Below, in pieces: positions 29,116-38,918 of a stretch of 64,000 nucleotides of DNA. Below the pieces are notes generated by a model, which did not search any database, had not been told where the DNA came from, and saw only the letters and a program-made list of their open reading frames with translations. Both the position numbers and the translations under genes were made by a program. The stretch lies in NCBI GenBank assembly GCA_002215675.1, contig NGFH01000007.1:1-64000 (forward strand), read 5' to 3'. Source of the DNA: Bacteroidetes bacterium 2013_40CM_41_45. Lineage in GTDB: Bacteria; Bacteroidota; Bacteroidia; AKYH767-A; 2013-40CM-41-45. Within the stretch, counting starts at the first letter, position 1, and each line of letters begins with the position of its first letter.

Positions 29116-30063
29116 CTAATTACCCATCTGATTTTGCAAAAATTGTACGACCACATCAAAGGGTTGTTTGCCAAATTCTGAGGCAATGGATTCGCGCAGG
29201 TTACTGTTACTATTAATGTCATAGAAAACCATTCGTCCATTTTTGGTTAATAAATATTCAACGCTGCCTGTTGCATGTCCGCAGGCGTGAATAATTTTTT
29301 TGCCTGCTTCAACAGCTCTCGACTCCACGTTCGGGTAAGCATAAAATTCCGGTTTTGAAGATATATCGGGGATTGCTTCGCAATGACCATTTCCTTCTTC
29401 AGGATTGCAAACCACCGAAGGGCATAAATTGAATTTGCCGTTGGTCACCACGCGCATCGCATATAAAAGCTCACCACCTACAAATTCGAGACGGACTATT
29501 CCTTGCTGAGAATCATAGTCTAGCTTTTCCTGCAAGAGCAAAAGATTTTCAGGCAACCATAATTCCGGCTGTCGTTGAAGCAGACCTTCAAGTTCAGTCA
29601 AATCATTTACAAGAAACATACGTGCTCCGCTTCCGCCTTGTTCTGGTTTTAGAAGCATAGGAAACAGGAGAGCTCCGTTCATATTCTTTAAAGCATCCAC
29701 GTTATTGAACACAATGGTTTGAGGATGGTCAATACCGAGTTTCTTTAGTAATGCAATCTGGGAGCTCTTGCTCATTTCAATCTGTATGGACTTACTGCCA
29801 TTTAAGACTTTACATCCTTCCATTTCCAATTGAAGGCAAAGCGCCTTTGCAAAGGGTATGGCATGCTGGTTGCCGCGCAGGTATGCGCTCGGGCTTACAA
29901 GGTTGTAATACAAATCCGCTTCGGCAATAGACTGCCCGTTGAAAGCGCCTCGTTTCAGATCAAATTTTGTGTAGCGTATTTTTTTGCGCTCCAGTGCTTC
30001 GAACAATGGCTCATGCCATTGCGGATGCTCATAGATAATACCAATATCAAACTTTCGTTTCAT
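29116..30063 (-). CDS. RimK-like ATP-grasp ligase
   Basis: This 315-residue cytosolic protein has the ATP-grasp fold: LFPMLLKPEQGGSGARMFLV (nucleotide-binding lysine and glycine loop), VRLEFVGGELLYAMRV, and the metal-binding end MVFYDINSNSNLRE. It begins KFDIGIIYEHPQWHEPLFEA. Members of this superfamily join a carboxylate to an amine or thiol (RimK, glutathione synthetase, RiPP ligases). The substrate cannot be read from the sequence. It is embedded in copper-island genes but has about 300 bp of non-coding DNA upstream, so it has its own promoter. Confidence 0.8.
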   Translation of the reverse strand: MKRKFDIGIIYEHPQWHEPLFEALERKKIRYTKFDLKRGAFNGQSIAEADLYYNLVSPSAYLRGNQHAIPFAKALCLQLEMEGCKVLNGSKSIQIEMSKSSQIALLKKLGIDHPQTIVFNNVDALKNMNGALLFPMLLKPEQGGSGARMFLVNDLTELEGLLQRQPELWLPENLLLLQEKLDYDSQQGIVRLEFVGGELLYAMRVVTNGKFNLCPSVVCNPEEGNGHCEAIPDISSKPEFYAYPNVESRAVEAGKKIIHACGHATGSVEYLLTKNGRMVFYDINSNSNLRESIASEFGKQPFDVVVQFLQNQMGN

Positions 30064-30370
30064 TTTATTTGGGAGGATTTTTTGTTCCGATTAATCGGAA
30101 CGGGTTAAACAAAGAGAATCAAAAAACCTTTTCTCCCAAGCAAGGACAACAACAGCAACAATAGTTGCCGGCTGAATAAAAAATCCTGCTCAGTATATTA
30201 AGAAAAGATATGAAGGATAAATTTCTCATTATTTGAATAACAAAGATAAGTCAAAAATTGTTTAATGTCAATACCTCACAAGGTTTTCTTTACCTCGCCA
30301 ATGCCTTGCTCCACCTGTGTTTGGGAAGAATTGACTTTTTGAAAAGAAAATCTTCAAATAAGCTCCGTGT
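30064..30370. other. 307-bp intergenic region
   Basis: This AT-rich spacer lies between the ATP-grasp gene start and the end of the propeller lipoprotein gene. A short imperfect repeat (tgttccgattaatcggaacg, 30080-30099) near the ATP-grasp start forms a palindrome, gttccgattaatcggaac, perfectly placed for an operator or leader hairpin. I see no ORF or RNA gene. Confidence 0.5.
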
Positions 30371-31819
30371 CTATTTTGTTATATCATACGGGTCAACGGA
30401 TACTTCGGCTCTGTAACCGGAGATTAGCTGGAGTGTATTAATATCTACAACAGTGATATATCCGTTTTTACCATCACAAATCGGAGCATGATGAGCGGAC
30501 CCTCCTGTTACATTCCTGTTTGCTACATAAAGTTTTTGACCCGCCTCATCCATAACAATTCCCCGCGACTCATTGCCAGCGTATAAATCCATAACATAAG
30601 AATCCGTTTGATAATTTATTACATAGATGGCGCTAACATGGTTTGTGTTGGGAGCGCCCATACAGCTAGCAAACAGGTATGGGGTGGAAGAAGACAAATA
30701 CATTCTTGACGGATTGCTCGCTAAAGGAATTACTGCGAGCAAACTGTCATTTGATGCCTGCATGATTCTTAATTCAGAAGACATAAGGCACGTAACAAAA
30801 TATTTTGCTTCATCAGCGTTTAGCATAACAGATGAAGGGTCTAACGATGAACCGTAATCAACCGGCACTCCGGTATCCAGTGATATTTCGTTGATGATTG
30901 GTGAAAGCGGGTTGGTAATATTTATTTTATAAATGTAATTCCCCTGCTGGGGCGCAACAAGCAATATAGAAGACGCGCTGTCAACATAAGAGTCGAAGGG
31001 ATTTATTAATCCTGTTTGCCAGCTTGTAATCGTTTGCATATTTTCTAAATCAACATAGAGGATTCTGCCGTTCGGTTGCGCATCGGTAACGAATGCCTTG
31101 TGTGAATCATGCGTAATAGTCACTGAAGTCCAGACTCCGGAACCTATTGGAATTTGTCCGACATAAGAATTATCGGATGTTCTGAATTTCTGAATAACAG
31201 TTCCGTTATAGAAAATCACATACCAGAAAAGTTTATCAGGCGAAACCTTTACCATAACTGGCTGCTCAATATCATCCCTTATGCCAACATCAATATACCT
31301 CATCGCCAGCCCCGACTCGGCATCCATCACAGTCACCACATCGCAGCCACGGTTGCAGATGTAGAATTTTGTTTTGTTTTCGTAATCGGAAAATTTTACA
31401 AAACCGTTTTTATCAGGAGCACCATCCTGAACCCAGTTGTGAAGAGTGGCAACCTCATCGTAGGATAATTTCGTAGAACCAAACGGCATCACGGGCTGAA
31501 GTTGTATATTCCCGAAATCAGGATATGTGTTGGTATAATACATAAGAGTGCTGAAATCGGTGCGGTACGGAATCACACTTGCTCCCCCGCGCCCACCCTC
31601 AAACATTTTGTTCCATGTTTCAAACGAAAGCCCGGCAGCCGCGTCTTTGTCATTGTCGGTGTGGCATCCGGTGACAGCGCATTTGGTAATAATAATATTT
31701 TCTACATTTTGCGGATAGCCGGTATCATAACCGGGGCCGACTCTATCATAAGAACATGATAACGGCAGAATCAGGGAAACAACTACAATAATGTATAATA
31801 AAGACCTTATCTTTTTCAA
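30371..31819 (-). CDS. Lipoprotein with haem-like CxxxxCH site and beta-propeller
   Basis: This 482-residue protein carries a lipoprotein signal (IIVVVSLILPLSCSYDR, lipobox Cys). Close to the N-terminus IIITKCAVTGCHTDND resembles the haem-binding region of planctomycete-type cytochrome c domains, although the spacing is CxxxxCH rather than CxxCH. Later residues form a YVTN-type seven-bladed propeller (GCDVVTVMDAESGLAMRYID, KAFVTDAQPNGRILYVDLEN, GQKLYVANRNVTGG). It is probably outer-membrane surface or periplasmic. It lies 26 bp downstream of the T9SS propeller gene at 31846, so the two are likely co-transcribed. Confidence 0.78.
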   Translation of the reverse strand: MKKIRSLLYIIVVVSLILPLSCSYDRVGPGYDTGYPQNVENIIITKCAVTGCHTDNDKDAAAGLSFETWNKMFEGGRGGASVIPYRTDFSTLMYYTNTYPDFGNIQLQPVMPFGSTKLSYDEVATLHNWVQDGAPDKNGFVKFSDYENKTKFYICNRGCDVVTVMDAESGLAMRYIDVGIRDDIEQPVMVKVSPDKLFWYVIFYNGTVIQKFRTSDNSYVGQIPIGSGVWTSVTITHDSHKAFVTDAQPNGRILYVDLENMQTITSWQTGLINPFDSYVDSASSILLVAPQQGNYIYKINITNPLSPIINEISLDTGVPVDYGSSLDPSSVMLNADEAKYFVTCLMSSELRIMQASNDSLLAVIPLASNPSRMYLSSSTPYLFASCMGAPNTNHVSAIYVINYQTDSYVMDLYAGNESRGIVMDEAGQKLYVANRNVTGGSAHHAPICDGKNGYITVVDINTLQLISGYRAEVSVDPYDITK

Positions 31820-31845
31820 TCTAAATCTTCTGCACCTGTAACAAT

Positions 31846-34119
31846 TTAATTAATCACAACTTTTTTTGTCGAAGTGTAACCATTCAAATTCACCGACAGA
31901 AAATAAATTCCGCTTTCAATTTTCATTGCCCTGACAGAAAGCGAGAATTTGTTTTCGCCCCGATTTAGTTTCGGACGACCTGAATAAACCGTTTTGCCTG
32001 TAACATCCGTCAGGCGGATAAATGGTATTTCGATTGAGGTACTGTTAACTATGACATTTAAATCATCCGTTGTCGGATTCGGATAAATATTCCATGATAC
32101 ATCCGAAGCCGGTTCTGAAATTCCCGTCGGTAAGTCACCAATGAAAATATCATCCACATAAACATTATTGCCATAATTGCTTAATGAAGTAAACATTACA
32201 ATAACATTTGTCTGGCCTGCATAGCTTGACATGCTGACCGAATCGGTTCTCCATTGTGCAGAACTCGGTGTCCAGGCAGATGTGGATGCAGCGGCAGTGG
32301 ACAATGTCGCTCCTGATTTATTATAAACTGTCGTCCATGTTGCTCCGCAATTGGTAGAGACCCTTACCTGCAATGCGTCAGTTGAAGTATTATATTGCGC
32401 ATGAGCAACACTGAACTTTAACCAAGTGTTTGCTGTGCCGCTTGTAAAATCAATAACCGGAGACATCAGGTAATCTAACTGCCCAATGATATTCATTGCA
32501 CCGGAATAATTGTCCATCTTCATGCTGCCCGTGCTAAGCCCGAAACCGCCAACTGCATTACGGCTCATCTTATTGTTAGGATTGAAGTGAACGTAATTCC
32601 ATCCTGAAGGAGGAAATGTTGCGGAAGCAAATCCTTCCGAGAAAGGTAATGCGGTTGGAGGGTTAATCGTTCTGAAAGCACCTGTCATCGTATTGTTTAA
32701 GTCCACTTCATCAGCTGAACCATTAACTGTAAGCACTGAAACAGAAAGCAGATGACTTCCTGTTGTAACGGAAGATGATGGCAATGCAACGGAGACAGTT
32801 CCTGCCGGAGCGAGCGTTCCATTCCACGTATATGCAACCGGAGAACCGCTATCAAGCGTGTATTGCATAGCGACAGAGGTAACTGCGTTTGTACCATTAT
32901 TGGCAATAGTTACTGATGGAGCAATAGCCCCGCTGCAATCATCAAAAGCAGTGGAGTAAAAACATCCGGCATAATTTGCTGTTACATTTTCTACTGTTGG
33001 CGAATTGATGCTTCTGATTGAAACGTCTGTTGCAGGCAAAGTCACATCAAGACGATATAAAATATTTTCTGTATTGTTGACACACCAGATATGCCCATCA
33101 GGCCCCACCTTCACGCCCATCATTCCCGAATGTCCTGTTGTGATTGTCGCAAGAAGTGTGAAAGACGGATTCGTACTATATAAATAAATATTTCCGTTTG
33201 TATAATCGGATACGATTAATCTCCCATTGTAATAATCTATGCCACACGGTTGCGTAGTAAGAGTTGCAAGCAGTTCAACTGTTGCACCCTGCACATTATA
33301 ATACCCGGCAAGCGGTTCCTGGGCAGTGGATGGAACCGTTAAATTTCCGACAACGCTGCCACTGAGTGTATTCATGCGTTTGATAGCCTTGGGCCCACCA
33401 TCAATAAAATAGAGCCAGTGATTCACTTTGTCTAATACCATATGACTTGGAACTCCAGCAACACGCGTAACAGGAACATCTGTGTAGCGCCAGATTTTTC
33501 CGGCTGAGTGATTATCATAACCGGGACCGTGGTCTTGCACAAAATCATATTTGCAGATGTTGCCGTTATATCCATCCATCACCCAGTATGCCATTGCCGA
33601 ATCATGAGCAATGCCCATAGCAAAAGGGCTTTGATGCAGCATATCAATATGACTTCCGAGAGGATAACCGCTTACCCAATTGTTCTGAAAGACTTTAGCG
33701 AAAATATTAGTATCGGATAACCATAATGCCGGTCCCATAAATGTTGGAGAAGCAGAGTTCGTATTTTGAATTTCAGAAACACATGCCCACTTACCGTCAT
33801 TACCAAATGCAAACGCGCTTGGATATGCCATAAAATGACTGGTGTGCGTATCCTTCCTATACTGGCTTGTTTGATTCGGAAGACCAGCATTGTAGAAAAT
33901 TACGGAAGTTCCACCGTTGGATGTTCCATAATTCGCAATCCATAATTCGTTGCTGTTTGGTTTAAAATCCAAGTCGCGCGGCTGACTTACCTGGTTGGCA
34001 CTTGTGCCGATAGTGGTAAGCGTTGCCGGATTGCTGATATAATTGTCGAGATAATTCGTCTGGGCGCTGGCAGCGTAACAACATGCGGCAACAAAAAAGA
34101 TGAGTAGATTTTTTTTCAT
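31846..34119 (-). CDS. T9SS-secreted protein with NHL-like propeller and jelly-roll domain
   Basis: This 757-residue protein starts MKKNLLIFFVAACCYAASAQ (signal peptide). Residues about 25-370 are propeller-like (QPRDLDFKPNSNELWIANYG, MMGVKVGPDGHIWCVNN). A CARDB-like domain (about 375-490, SVTIANNGTNAVTSVAMQYT), a choice-of-anchor/jelly-roll region (about 500-660, PSGWNYVHFNPNNKMSRNAV) and a type A T9SS sorting domain (WNIYPNPTTDDLNVIVNS, SGIYFLSVNLNGYTSTKKVV) follow. It is a surface or secreted protein, first gene of a likely pair with the lipoprotein at 30371. Confidence 0.82.
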   Translation of the reverse strand: MKKNLLIFFVAACCYAASAQTNYLDNYISNPATLTTIGTSANQVSQPRDLDFKPNSNELWIANYGTSNGGTSVIFYNAGLPNQTSQYRKDTHTSHFMAYPSAFAFGNDGKWACVSEIQNTNSASPTFMGPALWLSDTNIFAKVFQNNWVSGYPLGSHIDMLHQSPFAMGIAHDSAMAYWVMDGYNGNICKYDFVQDHGPGYDNHSAGKIWRYTDVPVTRVAGVPSHMVLDKVNHWLYFIDGGPKAIKRMNTLSGSVVGNLTVPSTAQEPLAGYYNVQGATVELLATLTTQPCGIDYYNGRLIVSDYTNGNIYLYSTNPSFTLLATITTGHSGMMGVKVGPDGHIWCVNNTENILYRLDVTLPATDVSIRSINSPTVENVTANYAGCFYSTAFDDCSGAIAPSVTIANNGTNAVTSVAMQYTLDSGSPVAYTWNGTLAPAGTVSVALPSSSVTTGSHLLSVSVLTVNGSADEVDLNNTMTGAFRTINPPTALPFSEGFASATFPPSGWNYVHFNPNNKMSRNAVGGFGLSTGSMKMDNYSGAMNIIGQLDYLMSPVIDFTSGTANTWLKFSVAHAQYNTSTDALQVRVSTNCGATWTTVYNKSGATLSTAAASTSAWTPSSAQWRTDSVSMSSYAGQTNVIVMFTSLSNYGNNVYVDDIFIGDLPTGISEPASDVSWNIYPNPTTDDLNVIVNSTSIEIPFIRLTDVTGKTVYSGRPKLNRGENKFSLSVRAMKIESGIYFLSVNLNGYTSTKKVVIN

Positions 34120-34291
34120 GGGTCTGTCCTGGTTTTATAGGTTAAAGATAAATGCAAAAATAATTTCATACAAGTGTATTTTATTACATTATTCTGCAAT
34201 AAACTTATATGCTTCGCGAGGAGTTTGTTTCTTTTTTCTCGCATTTTCCATGATATACACGAGCTTTATTGCGGTTACTAATTTTTTCTGG

Positions 34292-36415
34292 CTATTTTTT
34301 GTTTGCTGGTTTTACCCTTAACATTTTTGCATTAATCGCAACTACTATCGTACTTAAGCTCATTAATACTGCACCTGCGGCAGGGCTTAGCATAATGCCC
34401 CATTTAAACAATACTCCTGCTGCTAAAGGCAATGCAATAACATTATATCCTGTTGCCCAACCCAGATTCTGAATCATTTTTCTGTACGTTGCCTTGCCAA
34501 ACAAAATCAAGTTTACAATGTCTTTCGGATTGCTGTTTACTAAAATTATTCCCGCTGTTTCTGCTGCAATGTCACTGCCGCTTCCGACAGCGATTCCCAC
34601 ATCGGCTTGTGCTAATGCAGGTGCATCGTTTACTCCGTCACCCGTCATCGCAACAAATTCACCATCGTGCTGTAATTGCTTTATCTTTTCTAATTTTTGA
34701 TGCGGTAATACTTCGGCAAAAAATCCATCCATATTTAATTCATCACTTACGCTCTTTGCAACTTTTGCATTGTCGCCCGTGAGCAAAACAGATTTAATGC
34801 CGTTGGCATGAAGTGTCTGTATTGCTTCATAGGATTCAGGTCGTATTTTGTCTGCTAACCCAATGTACCCTGCGGGTTGGTTATTGATAATAACGAATAC
34901 GATTGTCTCTGCTATGTTGCTTGAATAGTTTTCAGGCAACAGAATTTTATTCTCACTCAAATATCCCGGGCTAACTACCTTAATATTTTTTCCTTCCACA
35001 ACCGCCTCTACTCCTTTTCCTGTGATGGCTTTAAAATCATTCGTTTGAGGAATAGTAGCTGATAGTTCTTTCGCCTTTGAAAGAATCCCCGTTGCAATGG
35101 GATGCTCTGAATTTTGCTCTAGTGCGGCAGCAAGACGAATAATTTCTTTGTCGTCATAAGTTGTCAGCAAAGATTTTATTCGCACTACTTCAAATTTGCC
35201 AATCGTAAGAGTTCCGGTTTTATCAAAAATTATTGTTGTGATTTTTCTTGCATTTTCAAATGCTGTTCTGTTTTTAATGAGCAAGCCATTTTTAGCAGAA
35301 AGGGATGTTGAGATAGCAACAACCAACGGCACAGCTAATCCCAAAGCATGAGGGCAACAAATTACAATTACTGTTACCATTCTTTCCAGTGCAAATACGA
35401 GTGATTGATTTCCGGCTGTTAACCAGAAAATGAATGTTCCAACCCCGGCGAGCAATGCAATAATGGTAAGCGTACGTGCTGCTTTATCGGCAAGAAGTTG
35501 AGTTTTTGATTTTGCCTTTTGAGCATCGTTAACAAGTTTAATAACCCGCGACAAATAAGAATCCTTTGATGAATGAGCGACTGAAACTTTCAATGAACCG
35601 TTTCCATTGATTGACCCCGCAATTACTTTTTCATCTTTTTGTTTTCTCACAGGGACTGATTCGCCTGTAAGCATTGATTCATTAATATAGCTTTCGCCTT
35701 CTGTAATAATTCCGTCTGCTGCTATATTTTCTCCCGGTTTTATTAAAATTAAATCGCCTTCTTTAAGCGAATCGGTTTTTACATCCATGATATGTTCCCC
35801 ATGAACCATGTGCGCAACCGAAGGCATTAGTTGAACCAACAGTTCCAATTCCCTTGATGCACCTGCAACGGATTTCATTTCGAGCCAATGCCCCAACAGC
35901 ATAATGAGAATGAGTGTGCAGAGTTCCCAGAAAAAATCCATTCCCTGCAAACCGAAAACTGTTGCAACACTGTAGATATAGGCAACGGAGATAGCAACTC
36001 CAATCAAAGTCATCATTCCAGGTGCTCCATTCTTTAATTCACCGACTAATCCTTTTAAGAAGGGTGAGCCTCCGTAAATAAAGACCACTGTTGAAAGAGT
36101 AAAGAGCAAGTATGTTGAACCCGTAAATGAAAGATTGAAGTGAAACCAATGTTGAATCATTGGCGAAAGCAGTATGACAGGAATGGTAATAATCAAGGTA
36201 ATCCAAAAACGTTTTTTAAAATCATCAACCATTTTGCCATGCCCATACTTATGCTCTGAAGAATCTTTTACCATCTTCTCTAATTTCATTCCGCATTCAG
36301 GGCAGTTGCCCGGTTCCTTTTTAGTAATATAAGGGTGCATCGGACAATAGTATATATCGTTGCCCCCGTTATTTTCGGACACTTGATGATGATGTTGGTG
36401 GTTATGGTGTTCCAT
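34292..36415 (-). CDS. copB: CPH-type (CopB-like) copper-translocating P-type ATPase
   Basis: This 707-residue P1B ATPase has a His-rich start (HHNHQHHHQ), a heavy-metal-binding domain (YYCPMHPYITKKEPGNCPEC, about 22-46), and about eight transmembrane helices. The intramembrane metal site reads VIVICCPHALGLAVP (about 355), that is CPH rather than CPC. The phosphorylation motif is IIFDKTGTLT (about 395), the actuator TGES is present, and the hinge is AMTGDGVNDAPALAQADVG (about 590). The CPH signature defines the CopB/P1B-3 class, exporting copper (often reported for Cu(II)) or silver. It is the last gene of the efflux operon, 6 bp after the adaptor gene at 36422. Confidence 0.93.
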   Translation of the reverse strand: MEHHNHQHHHQVSENNGGNDIYYCPMHPYITKKEPGNCPECGMKLEKMVKDSSEHKYGHGKMVDDFKKRFWITLIITIPVILLSPMIQHWFHFNLSFTGSTYLLFTLSTVVFIYGGSPFLKGLVGELKNGAPGMMTLIGVAISVAYIYSVATVFGLQGMDFFWELCTLILIMLLGHWLEMKSVAGASRELELLVQLMPSVAHMVHGEHIMDVKTDSLKEGDLILIKPGENIAADGIITEGESYINESMLTGESVPVRKQKDEKVIAGSINGNGSLKVSVAHSSKDSYLSRVIKLVNDAQKAKSKTQLLADKAARTLTIIALLAGVGTFIFWLTAGNQSLVFALERMVTVIVICCPHALGLAVPLVVAISTSLSAKNGLLIKNRTAFENARKITTIIFDKTGTLTIGKFEVVRIKSLLTTYDDKEIIRLAAALEQNSEHPIATGILSKAKELSATIPQTNDFKAITGKGVEAVVEGKNIKVVSPGYLSENKILLPENYSSNIAETIVFVIINNQPAGYIGLADKIRPESYEAIQTLHANGIKSVLLTGDNAKVAKSVSDELNMDGFFAEVLPHQKLEKIKQLQHDGEFVAMTGDGVNDAPALAQADVGIAVGSGSDIAAETAGIILVNSNPKDIVNLILFGKATYRKMIQNLGWATGYNVIALPLAAGVLFKWGIMLSPAAGAVLMSLSTIVVAINAKMLRVKPANKK

Positions 36416-36421
36416 TTTTTT

Positions 36422-37657
36422 TCAATGTGATTGATTCATTTTCTCCATAGGCATATCATCCATTTTCATATCCGCCATTGGCATCATTCCTCTTTTAAAA
36501 ACATATTCGCTGTTTATTAAATATGCACCGCTGACAACAACTATTTCTCCCTCTTGCAGCCCTGAGACGATTTCCAATTTGTTGTTATTTTCAATTCCCG
36601 TTTCAACCATTCTTGATTCAAACCCTCCTTCAGCATTCTGAATCCAGACGGTGGAATGTTTTGCTTCACGAATAACCGCATCAACAGGTAAAACAATTGC
36701 CTGCTTTTCATCTGAATGGATTGTGACATACACTTGCATTCCCGGTTTGAATTTTTTTCGTGAATTGTCAACCTGGATTCTTACCAAATTAATTTTGCTT
36801 GCGTTCTGCAATTCGGGATTTATAAAAGTAATTTCACCTTCCGTAACTTCTTCAGGCATACCTTCGGGAATAATCTCAACTTTTTTGCCAGCACCAAGTA
36901 AATCCAGTTCGTCTGAATAAATCTGCGCTTCCACCCAAAGAGTATTTAAGTCAGCGAGCTTGAAAATTTTTGTTCCTTCATTTACGTTGTCGCCCTGCTT
37001 TATAGAGATTTCGGTAATTGTACCCGACACCTTACTATATACGGTGGTCGTAATTTTTGATTGCTTTCTTTTTTCTAGTTCTGCAATTTGATTTCCAAGC
37101 AATCCCAATAAGAGTAATTTATTTTTTGCAGCTCTGATAACACTCACTCCTCCCAGCAATTTTGATTTTTCAACGGCAATTAAATACTCATCTTCCGCAA
37201 GCATAAGCTGACGACTGTATATATCGTATATCGGTTCTCCTATTTTGATTTCTTTCCCCAAAACTTTATGATATAATTTTTCAATCCGCCCATTTACGCG
37301 AGAGGATATTTGTTCCGTTCCGCTTTCATTTATTGCAAACACTCCATTCAAAACTGTTTCTTTGCCAATAGAAGAAACACGTACAGTATCTACTTTCACA
37401 TTTGCAAGTTTTTTTTGCTCGGCATTTAACTTGATAATGTTGATTTGATTTTTGTCTATCGTAGTTTTTGCCAGTGGCATTTTGCAGATAGGACACATGC
37501 CAGGTTGTTTTTCCAAAACCTGCGGGTCCATAGAACAGACATAATATTCATTCTCCGCCAAAACCTCTTTTGGTTTCCTGTTGCACGAGGTGAGAACTGC
37601 GCTGCAAGACATCCACAGTAAAATTCCAAACAAAAGAGGTTTATTTCTCATTACCAT
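36422..37657 (-). CDS. cusB: CusB-like RND efflux adaptor with metal-binding domain
   Basis: This 411-residue periplasmic adaptor has a lipoprotein-like leader (GILLWMSCSAVLTSCNRK), a heavy-metal-binding domain (YYVCSMDPQVLEKQPGMCPI), and the adaptor core: hairpin (EDEYLIAVEKSKLLGG), lipoyl-like halves (VSGTITEISIKQGDNVNEGT) and beta-barrel (VVVSGAYLINSEYVFKRG at the end). The tail is Met-rich (MMPMADMKMDDMPMEKMNQS), fitting copper transfer. The first 17 bases overlap the preceding adaptor gene. CusB-type proteins link the RND pump to the outer-membrane channel and deliver Cu(I)/Ag(I). Confidence 0.9.
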   Translation of the reverse strand: MVMRNKPLLFGILLWMSCSAVLTSCNRKPKEVLAENEYYVCSMDPQVLEKQPGMCPICKMPLAKTTIDKNQINIIKLNAEQKKLANVKVDTVRVSSIGKETVLNGVFAINESGTEQISSRVNGRIEKLYHKVLGKEIKIGEPIYDIYSRQLMLAEDEYLIAVEKSKLLGGVSVIRAAKNKLLLLGLLGNQIAELEKRKQSKITTTVYSKVSGTITEISIKQGDNVNEGTKIFKLADLNTLWVEAQIYSDELDLLGAGKKVEIIPEGMPEEVTEGEITFINPELQNASKINLVRIQVDNSRKKFKPGMQVYVTIHSDEKQAIVLPVDAVIREAKHSTVWIQNAEGGFESRMVETGIENNNKLEIVSGLQEGEIVVVSGAYLINSEYVFKRGMMPMADMKMDDMPMEKMNQSH

Positions 37658-38918
37658 TTAATTTAATGAATGCTTCACTGTCAACTAAATAATGTGCTTC
37701 AGTAGCAATTTCATCCGCTTCTGTCAGTCCATCTGCAACTTCAGTCATATCGTTTGTCATTATTCCCGTCTCAACTTTCCTGGCAAAGAAATTTCCATCC
37801 CGTTTTACAAACACGATTTTTTCCTTGCCCAAATCCACAAGTGCGGAAAGAGGAATCCAAAGTGCTTCGACTTCTGCACCTTTAATTTTGGCTTTTACAA
37901 GCGTGCCTACTTTATGATTGTGTTCGCTATTATCAATGTAAACTTTCGCAGTAATAGTCTTAAGTCCTTGCTTAAATACCGGCTCTATAAAATCAACCTT
38001 CCCGTTCATAGTCATGCCTGTGTTATCGGCAATTGTAACTTCAACCTCTGAGCCAACTTCTACCTTAGAAATATCTTCTGGCTTTATTTGCAGCACTACG
38101 GCAACCTCGTGTGGGTTGACGACATTAAAAACAGTTTCACCCATCATTACATACGTCCCTTCTTTAACAGGTAGTTCTTCTCCTGCTAGATTGTTTTGCG
38201 GGGGCATGCCATTCATTTCAGCGGACATTTTCATTGCTGCATGAGCATGCCCTTCATAACTACTGTAAACAGGAACTGTTTGCATTACTTTTCCCGACTG
38301 CATTATTTCATTAAGTAATTTTTCAGTAAAGCCGAACAATCGCAGTTTCTGTTTTGCTGCATTAATTAATGATGTTTCCCCTGAATCATTTTTCAAAAGA
38401 TAAACGAGATTTTCCTGTGCGGTTACTATTTCAGAAGAATAGATTTCAAAAATTTTTTCGCCTTTATGAATAGGTTGATAGGGGTATCTTATATAGAGCT
38501 TTTCAATTCTTCCTGAATACAGTGAAGAAATATTATTTTCAGTTCGATTGTCATAATCAATGTATCCGTCAGCAGACACATCAGGATTAATTTTTTGAAA
38601 TACCGGATAAACAGTTTTTACCGAAGCCAACACGGAGTTGTTTACGGGCTTCAAAACCTTATCCAGCAGTTCATCAGAAGTTTTCAAAACCAATTCCATT
38701 CCGTGGCATTCTGCCTTTGGACATCTTCCCGGGTGGTCTTGCTGCACTTCAGGATGCATAGGACAATAATAGATTTGAGATTTGAGATTTGAGATTTGAG
38801 ATTTTTCCGTGGCAGTTTTTTCATGGCAGGAAAACAGGAGCACGCTGAACAACAGCACCCACGTATAGCGTATAACGTATAACGTATAACTCCTACCGTA
38901 TTTGCATTTCTTTCTCAT
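37641..38918 (-). CDS. Second CusB-like RND efflux adaptor
   Basis: This 425-residue lipoprotein (lipobox LLFSVLLFSC) has a heavy-metal-binding domain (YYCPMHPEVQQDHPGRCPKA) and an adaptor core (RIEKLYIRYPYQPIHKGEKI, VPVYSSYEGHAHAAMKMSAE). It is paralogous to the adaptor immediately downstream (17-bp overlap), and its own first 26 bases overlap the channel gene. The signal-peptide and linker codons are partly made of two heptanucleotide repeats (38862-38889 and 38771-38804), giving the odd peptides LYVIRYT and SQISNLKSQI. Two adaptors per pump may form a heteromeric ring; this is inference. Confidence 0.88.
   Translation of the reverse strand: MRKKCKYGRSYTLYVIRYTWVLLFSVLLFSCHEKTATEKSQISNLKSQIYYCPMHPEVQQDHPGRCPKAECHGMELVLKTSDELLDKVLKPVNNSVLASVKTVYPVFQKINPDVSADGYIDYDNRTENNISSLYSGRIEKLYIRYPYQPIHKGEKIFEIYSSEIVTAQENLVYLLKNDSGETSLINAAKQKLRLFGFTEKLLNEIMQSGKVMQTVPVYSSYEGHAHAAMKMSAEMNGMPPQNNLAGEELPVKEGTYVMMGETVFNVVNPHEVAVVLQIKPEDISKVEVGSEVEVTIADNTGMTMNGKVDFIEPVFKQGLKTITAKVYIDNSEHNHKVGTLVKAKIKGAEVEALWIPLSALVDLGKEKIVFVKRDGNFFARKVETGIMTNDMTEVADGLTEADEIATEAHYLVDSEAFIKLNGNEK
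38771..38804. repeat. Heptanucleotide tandem repeat agatttg (4 full copies plus partial)
   Basis: Four perfect agatttg units plus a partial fifth lie inside the second adaptor gene, between its signal peptide and the metal-binding domain. Because 7 is not a multiple of 3, gain or loss of one unit shifts the frame. Similar heptamer strings are scattered in many Bacteroidota genomes. Confidence 0.85.
38862..38889. repeat. Heptanucleotide tandem repeat cgtata(a/g) (4 copies)
   Basis: Four tandem heptamers (one cgtatag, three cgtataa) encode part of the signal peptide of the second adaptor (YTLYVIRYT). As with the neighbouring agatttg array, slippage would shift the reading frame. Confidence 0.85.
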
